From the NCBI RefSeq assembly GCF_001949145.1, contig NW_019091451.1, positions 655,806-719,805 on the forward strand: a DNA stretch of 64,000 bases. Reading direction: 5' to 3'. The notes under the pieces were generated by a model that saw only the letters and a program-made list of their open reading frames with translations, searched no databases and was not told the DNA's origin. Below, piece after piece: positions 21,501-33,500 of the stretch (position 1 is its first letter; each line of letters starts with the position of its first letter). The position numbers and the translations under genes were made by a program. The stretch is from Acanthaster planci. Taxonomy: Eukaryota > Echinodermata > Asteroidea > Valvatida > Acanthasteridae.

Positions 21501-24500
21501 GTTATTTGACATGGAAATATCACCTGAATTGATTTCAAACTATTACTATTTATTTGGCAGGTAATTTGCATTAATTCATCACTTTTGGAAAAGAGAAAAT
21601 GTGTTCTGGACCTACAAAAATCAAATGTCAGATGTGACAGGGACACACACAAAAAATGGACCCTGAATTTCTGAAATCACCCATATTGTATATTCCCACA
21701 CATATATGTGAATGTTTGCAGCAGGTCCAGAACCTAAGTACGAAACAAACCAGCAATGCATGTCATGTGTTGTGCATGTGTTACTGCAGCAAAACATGGA
21801 TACCGTTTTGAGTTGCATGCGCACATGTGGCTGATTCCATGTGGCTTTCTACCGAAAGATCGATTGATTTTTGAGATATTTCACAGGATATAGGTGACTC
21901 TTTATAATTTGGCAAAATGGCCTATCAAATAATTGACCGAGATAGGGATGTATCTGTTGATAAAGGTGTCACAAATCTGTGGAGGTTTTCATGGTTGGAG
22001 ATGGAGATACTGGTACAATGAATTGTGAACATGGTGAAGTGACAAGAGCGGAACAGGAAAGGAAGACGGTATTCATGTATTACAGAGATTTCCTTGTAAA
22101 AATTAATAAGTTTGGACACTGCAAATGCTTGACGTGTGATAAGTTGGTTAAGTACAAGTACATGTACATATCTGATGTTGGAGCCTTAACGTGTAGTACC
22201 TGTATGTTGTACATGTAAGTGTTCATAAACAGTGTGTAATAGAGTACCCAAGTGAATAGGTCATGCGCACAAATAGTGTGTAAAAGGCATGAGCGCGTGA
22301 ACCAGGACGTGAACCAACACGCATGCGTATTCCATTCGTTTGCACTGCACTTTCTGGTTCACAGTGACGTCACACTTCGGTACTCTATAATTGAATTTCT
22401 TTTTAAACGTGGAATTTATGAATACAACACTACTGCAAACTACTTGCTGAGGTGACTACGGTGACCTATTAAAAATACACAAAATAAGGAGGGCCTGACG
22501 TTTTGATCCTAGCAGAATCTTTCTTAATGGCAAAAAAAACAAGGAACTCCTTACTTGTGCATGACGTGTACTCAATATCCTGCTGTTAAGTAAGCTGCCT
22601 AAAATGTACATGTACACATGTATGCACATACATTGTATATAATATGTATACATGTACATACATGGGTTAATGCAACGAAATGTGCATGCCATTGACCGTG
22701 TTTACATTCACATACCGGTATGTAGTATACATGTACATGTACCGTACATACATGTACATGTACAATAATACCAACCGAAGTTCGTGGATTTTTCGTTGTG
22801 GTCCGGTCTCACCCCTGCGGAACAAATCAGCCAAAAGACATCCTTGTTAACCACTCAAAACATATCACCATGCAACCCTGTGATTCGCCTGTTTTGCAGA
22901 AAAATTCTCTGGAAACAGATTATACAAATATTTATGAATTTATCTTTTTGGCCTTGTATCGTGTAAATTTAAATTTTATAAACTTACAGTTTGATGATAT
23001 CCTGTTATTCAAGTCATGGCCAGGTGTTTTTTAGTGTTTCGTTTCACATCGTCTGTCAATCGTGCATGTGTGACCAAACGATTGATTTCCTGCAACCCTA
23101 TATTGTTGCGCATGTTTTTTTGGGGGGGGAGGGGAGATGTTTTGTAGTGTTTTTGTTTTGTTTGGCAGAAGACCGTCCTGCAAGTGTAGTGCCGTCATTC
23201 AACCTTGGATTCCTCTTAAATCCATTCTCCTCTAGTTTTTGTGTTTTGCATTGCATACTTGCAGAGAGACACTACTTGCAGCAATTTGATTTGAATAAAA
23301 AAGAAAGAAAGTATTTTAAAGCCAAAAAATAGTAATGGCGGTTCGCAGAGACTGGGACGCTGCAAGTGCTTCAGCACCCAGAAACTTTCAGATGGAATTG
23401 GTGATGTAAACACTCACACTTTAATTGAACAATGTAATAGTCATGAGCGTGCACATCCTGTGATCCAGCATTCCTTGGCAAAAATGGGTTCCAGCTGGCT
23501 CATGTTCATGCATGTTACATGGATCAAACGTGATTAGTTCCGTTAGACGCGTCCTGCATTTGTTCATCCGCGGCTCTGGTTATAGTATATTGAAAATTAG
23601 CACACATTTTTTTGTGAAAAAAAAAAGATCGGGAGGGGGGGGCGGGTTAACTTGAGCAGACAATTAAAAAAGGTACATTAGTTTGCAAAGCATGTGTAGG
23701 TTCGTGTGGACTGGCGGTTGAATGAACTTTGCTCAGGGGATGAACTGACAGGGTTCTAATCATGCTGCCCTCGTGTGACCAATAGACAGAGGATGTTGAG
23801 TAACGACATCCAGCACACCTGCTAGACTTTGAAATATCTTGCTTAACTTAATAGTTGCATACTCACTGCAGGGATATTTTTATCACAGTAGAAAACGTCC
23901 GTTGACTCACGTATTGTCAGAAAGTGCAATCAACCTGCTTGTCTTTTTTTGGAAGTGGTTTCATGGGTACTTTGTGTAAGGTCATAATCTCCTGGCAGCA
24001 CCATGCTTTTGTGCTTTTTGGGGGAGGGGGAGCATATTTCACATTTACAGTTTTGTGTTTTCCATTTGCTGAAACTTTCCCAGTACACTTGACATTTCAA
24101 GCAAAAATGCCCTCGTCCACATGCACCCCTGTCAGTGTGTAAAACCTGGAATATGACAAAGTACACGTATGCCTTATCTATTCATGCATGTATACTTGTA
24201 TGAGCCCTCCTCCCGTCCCCATCCCGGCAACGGTCACAATCATGATACTTACCTTTTTTTGAGAAAAACTCTATAGGGTTTGTTCACCGGAGTATTTTGA
24301 AGTATTGAGGAAAAAAGTTATCCTTCACCTGCAGTGAAAGTGGGAAATTTTGGATTTTGGAGGATCGAGGAAGGTGCTCAGCAGAAATGGCCTGGGGGTT
24401 AGGGTTAGTCGCAATGGAATTTTTTTTTTTTTATTGGTCAGTGGCTTGATACTCGGGGACCTTTAAATGCATAACTGAGTGATATGTACATGTACCAGTA

Positions 24501-27500
24501 CATGAGACCAACATTTGAAATCATTAGGGGATAGCAGGTGGAGAGGGCGGTAGGGGGCCGTTATGGTGCTTCAGAAGGAACAATTTTTTTTACTACAAAA
24601 GTACTGAGGGAAAGATGACTGGAGGACTATTTTGTTGAACTTCCAAAAAGATGGAAAAAAAACCTGCAAACTTAAGCCTCACCACTCAGAAAGACCGTAA
24701 AAAGTTTCAAACTTTTGGCTTCTGAAAAATAATTCTAACCCCTGCAAGAAATTGGATCCACTCTTGTTGATATTTGTACCAGAACTCAAGCTCTCATTTG
24801 ATACGGTACCTGGTGTGTAGTATGTTGTGCAGTACATGTGTACTTGCAGCATTCTTAAATTTGCATGATAAATTTACAGGTTGATAATTTTGTTTCTTTG
24901 GTGTGATTGACTATCCCATTGGTTTTGTTGTTTTTGGTTGTCTATCTGGTTCGTAAGTGACTTCGTCACAAAGGCGGACACGCAACAATTTGCAGACTCC
25001 CATTGGTTCCATGATTCCATGGTTCCATGTAAACAGTGATCAATGCACGTAAAGTATGTGCAGTGCATGCGCAGTGGGCGTGATTTAAACTGAAGTGAAG
25101 TCACACTTACGAACTGGATATCAACGTTAGCACCCAACCATCTCCTCTTACAAAAAACCCAGGTTGGCATTACATTTCATGTAACGTCAAATGAAATTTG
25201 TAATTTTATGTTTATCTTTGTTGATGTCTTCACCCCACAGGAATTGTACAGCTTTGTCTATGACCCGTGCTTCCCTATCCGAGGTCTGTTCTTTGATAAG
25301 CTCTATGGCAATTTACTCAAGGTACGTAAAGGGGGGAAGGATTGTCAATGTGCTACTCCTCGGAGAAATTCTCCTCAGCACTCAACATTGCTTTAAAAAG
25401 TTGCAGTAGGGAGTAAAGGCAGTGCCTGGGTTGCTCAGCCGCTGCTAGGAATAATGTGCATACATGTACCTTTGGAAGCCACTGGGTAGTGGATAAGGCT
25501 TTATTCCATACAGATGTGTGTTTTCACCAGCCAGAGCCAAGTCCCATGCCCAGTAATTCTTTTCTCTCATTTTACCTGCTTTGTGGAGTCACACTGGTCA
25601 CATTATAAGACTTTGCCCTACTTCAAATGTTGTCGACAGTTTGACAGAACTCGTAATTATACTGTAGTCACGGAGGAACACCCTCCATATGAATGAGTGA
25701 CTCAAATATCAAGAGGAAATAGCTACAGTACTCTAACCTTTTAAAATCCCTAGCATCTTCAGAAAATGTGTAAAACTTGAATAAACATGTGTTGTGTTCC
25801 TTTCTGTTGACAGATGGATCCGTATGGCAACATCCTGGTGGCAGTTCACGGCTTCCGCTTCCTACACACCAACGAGATCCTCAAAATGTATCCCAACAAG
25901 TTTGTGGCCCTGAAAAGCAACGATGAGAGGCTCTACATCCTGAACACTCTCTTCAACCTTCCAGGTGAGGAGACAGAAACAAAATATTTGGACTTGGTCA
26001 GATCTTTAGTGTTTTGGGGGGGAACATATCAATCCCGGAGTCAGTCAAAACCAATTTGGAAAGAATGTTTACTTTATCACAATTTAAGAAGAGTTGAATA
26101 TTGTATTGCATTGCTTCAGTGCAGTGTCTTGATGATACAATGTAAGCTCATTCCTCCTGACTGTGATTTCTGTTAGACCCACCTTCCATCTCAATGGAAT
26201 AAGGGATGGACTCCCCGTTCATGTCAAAGGTACCTTAAAATCTCCCAGCCAGGTTGGTGCTCAGGCAGCTGGCCTTGCTGGTGTCATGAAAGTCAGATAG
26301 AAGTCAAATAGATATATTTTTCTCTCCCTCTCGTTTCCGAATGTCTAGAAACCTACCTTCTCGCATGCTTGGTCAACTACTTCAGTACATGCCAGGAGTA
26401 CACGGAGACTGAGACAGGGGTCAAGAAGGGTGACCTGATGCTGTCATGGGAAAGCATCTTTGAAGATACCCGCAGTGCCGTCGACTATGTTCATATGGGG
26501 GTATGTTTACATATGTTCAGTTTAACAGGAATCCACAAATAAAATGTTTTTTGTCAAGTGTACTCAAACTGTACTCACAGTAGGAATTTTATAAATAGGA
26601 ATTTTTCCTGTGACTGTACTGTTTACTGGGTAAGCAGAGGGGAGATGAACCCCAGTTGCAGAGGAGTTTTTGGCCGTTATTTAGTTCCAACTTTTCTCCT
26701 TACTTGTACAGCACAACATTCACCCATCATCTCTACATGCTGTGACTTTCTGACAATGCTACCATTAATTTTGTTTTTTTTTAAAGCGTAATAGACATAA
26801 AAGTGTGAATGTGATACGGGTTCCATTTGAACACACGCACACAAAATGTGTCGGTAAAAGATACTGGTAGGCTGTGTTGCCTGTTTCAGTGATTTGTAGA
26901 TTAGTAATAATTTGTGCTCATTAGTCCTGAATCCTTCCTTTTTTTCAGGGAACTTTGAAAGACAAGACCCTGGAAAACCTTGAGGAGTATGTCATCAAGG
27001 ATCCTAGACTTCCAACCCTGCTCCAAAGGTGTGTACAGTACTCTTTTAGGGGCTGGGAATAAACATGTCACTTTAAATTGAAATTAACATGAGAGTATAT
27101 ATTTCTGATTCAACTGCTTCATTTTGGGACACAACAGATGTGTGTCTGATTCATGCGTATTAAGCTGAATCCCCATTGTATTTGTTTAGCAGTGCATAAG
27201 ACCGATTTTCAAGTTGAATGGCACGCATTGGTGATGTTTGCAGCTAAGAGTAATGTATGTCGTCGTTGTGTGATCAACCGTGTCCCTGCCAAACCCTGAC
27301 CTGTCTTAAATCTTTTACATTAAACATTCTTTGCCACCATGATGGTGTTTAGTGCAGCATTCATCTTTTCCACGAGAGTACAATTCTTGTAGTCAACAGT
27401 AGAATGGTGTACAAGCACATCCAAAGCATTCCTAAATGATTTAATCAAAATAAATTGCTCCTGGGAACTGCATTTTATGCCCTCAGGATGAGAGATCACG

Positions 27501-30500
27501 GCCGTAAAGTCTTCCTGGTTACCAACAGTGGCTACACCTACACTGAGGTGAGTTCTACATACAATTAGATTTGAAGATGTCTCGAATTATCTCTCTTAAT
27601 TAAGGAAGAACTGTTTTCATGTCAAAATTTACTTCTCTTAGCCTGCATACTGGAAACCATATTTACAGCTGGGTGTTGATAGTCTGTTAGTAAAGTGTGC
27701 CAAATGTGTGAGTTTTGAGTCCTATGTGCGCCCTCACCGGCAAAAGAAAGACAGACTGGTACAAAGTGTTCGCAACTGGGTTCTTGCCTGTGTTCGGTGT
27801 GCACGAGAAGACTATACATTCCAGAATAAATTTGTTGCGTATACTCGGCATGCTTTGCGTCAAACGTGCATATGCCTGCACGCTTATGCAGTGAATTTGT
27901 ACCAAAGGACTGGCAATTTCACTTGAAAACATGCCCTCTTTTGTTTCCTGCCCGGAGTGGATAGTTATTTCTGTTAGATCAGATTTATGAGGAAAAAAAA
28001 ATCATATAATTTCCTGCATGTTCACATTCTGGATGTTGGATTTAAATCTCATTCCGAAGCAGGAGTTTCTAAGTATAGTTTTTATTCCTGCCATAATGTT
28101 GCTTTCTGTGTCCTCTGGTAAGCTATTTTAACTGTAGTTTATTCCAAGAGATTTGGCTGCCTGTTAGGGCAGAGTAAATTCATTGTAAGGAACTGGCAAA
28201 TTTGTCATTTTTCTCACAACCCTTGGAGGGTTACTGGAAGAAAGTTCATTTTGATCATTCTGATAGCAATTTGTTTGATTTTTTGCAGAAAATTATGACA
28301 TATCTCTTCGACTTCCCACACGGAGCCACGGTAAGCTACAGCAAATTCAAATCAATTTTGAGTATTTTAAGTGTTTGTGGCTCATGCTATGTACACAGTT
28401 ACCTTGTAAACTCCTTTGCTTTTCAGTGTAATCAATTAATCCCAGAAGGATTTCTGTGGATTGATGCATGAGTTTGTAGCTTTAAAAACATTCACTGAAG
28501 GTCAGAAATGTATTTTACAACTGGTCCAAAGACAGCAATCTCACAATGATGAGTGCTTGCTTGAAAGTCAGGATGGACACTAACAAGAAAATTGCATTGG
28601 TGTCATTTGAATGAAGGAATGAAGCTACTAGGTACATGTATAAATTTTCGTATTTTGGTTTCGTCATTGTTTTTTCTTGTCTGACCCTAGGGTCCACCTG
28701 GACCTTCCAGTGCGGTATGTGATAACCTGTGTCTGTTTCCGTTTGTTACCTGTTTGAGTTTTGATGCAAGGGGCGTGACAATTTACTAATGTATCAACAG
28801 TAGCCATTTAGTTCAACAGCGCTGGTACAAAATGAAGGTCATTTGAGAACATCTTTACACACGTGCGAGGGCAGCTGATTCACGCAAACTAAACGTGCTT
28901 GAACCAGCCTGACTGAAGGATTTTTGATTTCGAAAAACCTTGCCTTTTGGAAATACTAAACTGGCACATTGTGAGGTGAAATGCAGTGATATGGGGCCAT
29001 GCTGGCTCATTGTGAGGTGAAATGCAGTGATATGTTCTTTCGTCTGTATTGCGTACGTTGCCTACATGGGATGGGATGCACGCTACCGTGCATAGCGATA
29101 TCATCAGCACGTGGTGCTTGTCTACGTATGTTTGGTTAGCAAATACACGTAATTCTCTGTTTTGGAGGATAAATTTTGTGATATTTTTGAGGCAAAGTGT
29201 ATGCAAATTATTAAGTGCAAGACTGAGACAGGTGACTGAATTTATTTTTCAAATGCCGCTGTATAAGCCGCCCAGAGTATAAGCTACAGGGACATTTTTC
29301 GCTCAGCGTGAGAACCAATGTAAGCCATGGCTTATCGAAAATTATCAATATCGAACTCTAATATTGATATATCAATGGTGCTTACTTCACACTCGAGCAG
29401 CAGGTTTGGGCGGATCTGTTTGGGCGGTTGGTGATACCGTCGGCTGTGACTTTACATGAGGTCCGAGGACCCTTAGAAGTTCAGAGCACAAGGAATGTGC
29501 TGCTGTTTACCTGCATGGGAGAGGATTTGGGGAGTAGTCAGAAGGGCTCCCAGCTGAAGTGACTTCTTGCAGTTTACAGCAGAAACCAAAGATCATATAG
29601 CGCCGCAAAGCGGCGCAAGATGGCCAACTTCACCGTGAATACATGTAAAACGTTGTAATCGCATAGGCGCCATTTGAGCAAGCGATACGCCTGTGCAATG
29701 CACATTAATGCACAGGGGCAAGCCCCGTGGCAGGCACTTGCACCTGGTGAGTCTGCACCCAAGCATTACCGTAAACTGCGCAGGCGTATCGCTTGCTCAA
29801 ATGGCGCCCATGGTAATTACATGTTTTGGGCAGAGTTATCCATCTTGCGTCTTCGGCGCCATACCATCTTTGGTTGAAACTCACGTGTCAGTGATGGCCA
29901 CTGGAGACCATTGTCCATGACTTGACGCTGTGGTTAAGATTGCCCTTAACTATTTCTGTTTGTTTGAGCTTTCTTTCTGATAACAGTGAGCCATTTTTTT
30001 TACCATCTCTGTTTCTTGTTTGACAATATCATCATTGGTTGTAGTCCATGTTCCTGGCTTCATCATTTGCTTCATTTTTAACACAGAACACTTCCTTTGA
30101 GTGTTTAATCACCTCAGAATTGGATGTTCGTAATGCTGCATGCATTTGTTGATGCGGACAGTGAATGTCTATACTGTTGGAACATTGGCTTAACGTTGGA
30201 GACCTATAATGCTACAAAATGGTGAAATTTGGAAACAATCTGCAATTTGAAAATTTGTAGACGTACACTGGATTGTTAAGTAGTTTCCATTTTTTGGTTG
30301 TAATTTGATGTCAAATATTTAAGAAAACTCCATCTTCGTTCTTTGTAATGTTTGGGTCGCAAACGTCAAAAGCTATTAAATGTAATCTACTCTTTCATAT
30401 GCCGCAGCCTTCCACACCGCACAAGCATTGGTATGAGTACTTTGATGTCTGCATCGTGGATGCCAGGAAACCTCAATTCTTTGGCAACGGGACAATCCTG

Positions 30501-33500
30501 AGGCAGGTTGATCTGGTGAGTGGAGTCCTCACAACACGTTTCCATTCAACCCTCCTTACTTAGTTTCCTGTTCGACTTCATACAGTGTTGAGACAAAGGT
30601 GAAATTTTCAAGGAGACACCCGGGGGGAGGTGTATACATGTTTTCAAGGGGGCACTGAAGACAAATTAAATGGGGCTTGCTCCTAAGCTGTGGAGCAGAC
30701 TTCTGCTGGTTGGGGGGGGGAGTGCCTCGATGCTTTTCCCCCCCCCCCTTTAGTAGTTATGACACTGCCCTTGTATAATTGATGGACAAAGGAGGATGAA
30801 GTGTTATATTTGAAATGTGAAGTTTGCTCTTCAAGAAAAGGTCTAGACTGCAAATGCGCACCGATTGCTTTAGTCTGGGACAGCTTGCTTTGCCACACCT
30901 TTTCCTTCCAACTTACAATGGACGTAGTTGTAACTTGTGGGACTTCTTTCCCCCCAAAGTCAGGCAAATCGCAAATAGTTTACCTTGGAGCCCTGAAAAT
31001 GGAATCTACATGTACATGTATCACTTACGTATGGTGTTACACCATTGCAATTGGAAGCCACTCGCACAAGCATTGTAGTCTATAACCATAAACATTTTTA
31101 ACAACTGCCAAGCTCAGTCTATGCAAACAGACTACTGTAGGGTGCACAGATATTGATTTCTTCCCATTGTACACTCTGAAAAATGCTCCTTTTGTGGTAA
31201 CATCTCATTGGGGCATTTGTGTATCGCATCAGTCTGTTTAGAATCTTACGCCTTCGTTTGGCAGGACACCGGAGCCCTGAGAATAGGCAGCCACGTCGGC
31301 CCCTTCCAAAAGGGGCAGGTCTACTCGGGCGGGTCCTGTGATGTCTTCTGTGATCTGATTGGCGCTAAGGGCAACGACGTGCTGTACATGGGCGACCACA
31401 TCTTCGGCGACATCCTCAAGTCCAAGAAGCTGCGGGGGTGGCGGACATTCCTCGTGGTGCCAGAGATCGCCCAAGAGCTGACCGTGTGGACGGAAAAAAG
31501 AGGTCTGTTGTTTGGCCCCCTTAGTACTCAGTTGTAATTTGTGAAGCACTGTACATTTTTGGCTGGCAGTGTGGGCATTGTGAGGGAAGGGGGAAAGAGG
31601 GAAATTGCCCCCTGAAAGATTTTGAAAACTAAAAAAAGGGGAAAGAGAAAAGAATAAAAAAGAGAAGAAAGGGGATTGTAGCTGATGAGTGCTTTGCCCA
31701 TGTCCTGGAAATTTTTCCCCTGGAAAATTTAATTCCCCTCCCTCTAAGAAGTCCCGGTTAAGCCCATGGCCGACGCAGAAGTTTTGAAAAATGTGCACAA
31801 GATTTGCTCAAGTGTGACTCGAACCCACTACCTTCTATTGATTTAGTGCAGACACTTCAAACACTCAGCACCCAAGCTTTCGAGTGATTGGAGGTGTCAT
31901 AAATTTCTTTAGGTACAAAACCAAAAATCCTTTGTCAATATTCTGAATGTTTTGGATCTGAAGTTCTTCCTCTCAGATGAAGCTTTATGTTCCATAAGTT
32001 CTAGCTTGGGTTTTTTGGCCGGATATGAGTGCTTAGTTTAGATTGTTTTCAGCTTCCACAGTTACTCTTCTCTTTTTGTTCTTGCTTTTTTTCCCCACGT
32101 AGGCTCAGTCGATGCCATGGGTACGTTCATGAATACATTCACTCAGTAGATGCATGTCTTGAAACAGTCAAATGACTCAACAATTCTTCAAACTTTGAAA
32201 TGTATCAGACCGGAATGCTCCTGCATACATGCATGGTGGAAATAGAGAGTTTCTTTGCCCTTGCTGATGTGTCATTGATTTTTCCCAGAAAGTGGTGAAT
32301 ATTTTAGTAATAACATCTCTCTTTTTTTGCAGCACTTTTTGAGAAATTGGAGGAGCTAGATTCAATCTTGGCCGACCAATACAAGTAAGCATTGTTTTTC
32401 CCTTTTTTCCCTTACTGGATTGTCTGAAGCAAACACTGGAATCCTACAAACGAATCTTAGATGATCACCCGAGGCTCTAAATTGTACCTTGCCGACTATT
32501 CAGTCTGTCAAAATCCTTCAAAATCTTTTCCTTCATGCGGGATGGGAAGAGGGCGCTTTGGGTTTGAGAGGTGCATAGCCTGTTATGGGTTTTGTAGCAG
32601 CAAGGCTAGGACCCAGTTCATTCCTGAAATCGAAGACTGGGCAGTGTAGTTTTATGAAGAGAATAAGTGTGTGCTTGGCTGATTTGAAATGCTCAGTTAA
32701 AACGGATCTGGAGAACAGACGTTCATAATGCCTGAGTCAAAGGCTGAAGTGACCTGTCACATATTTATTTCTGTTCGTAAATACCTTTTGAGTCACCAAG
32801 TCAAAACGTAAGTACAAAGCCAAGTACAAAGTATAAATTTCCAGTGGATTTTGTACAACAGTTTCAGTGTGGTGCGGTGATATTTTCTTTGCGGTCTGCC
32901 TAGGTGACCAGGAATTCAAATCAGAGCCAGTACATCCTGTGCTTTCATTATTGAATCTGTACTTGATTCAGAAAAAACCTAATCCGTCCAGCTATCAAAA
33001 CTACATGTTTACTCTAGGAAAAATCATATCAACTATGAAGTACACGCCTCTTGGAATTTTTCTTCCATTGATCCCCAGGGAGCTGGATAGCAGCACGGAA
33101 TTGGTGCCGGACATCAGTAAAGTTCGCAAGGCAATACAGGTACGTGTTGAACCTCTGTTCCATATGCCTCTATCCCTGGCTTTGCCATAGGACACATGTC
33201 CCCCACTGTATGTGGCTGTAACTGCGGCTTTTTCATTACAAGTTTGATACCCGACTGAATGGTTCAAACTTAGTAGTGCCGGATATGCAAAGCTTTTGAT
33301 AAAAATTCATTGAAAAGTCTTTAAAGAACAAAGGTTTTCTGTTTCCAAAATTTAGGCAACTTATATCAGGTCCATGCATAAATTTTATCAACCCAAACCT
33401 TATCACAAGTAACGAGGCATTTCTGTGTTGTATGTCTTGTTGCTAACCTTTTGGGCAAGATAGGTGTAAATATAGGTATGGAGTTTGACTGCTGAATTTC

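Noticed and set aside
31238-31798. 186-codon open frame on the minus strand
   Set aside because: Antisense shadow of the G+C-rich NT5C2 exon at 31265-31502 extending into a purine-rich intron tract.
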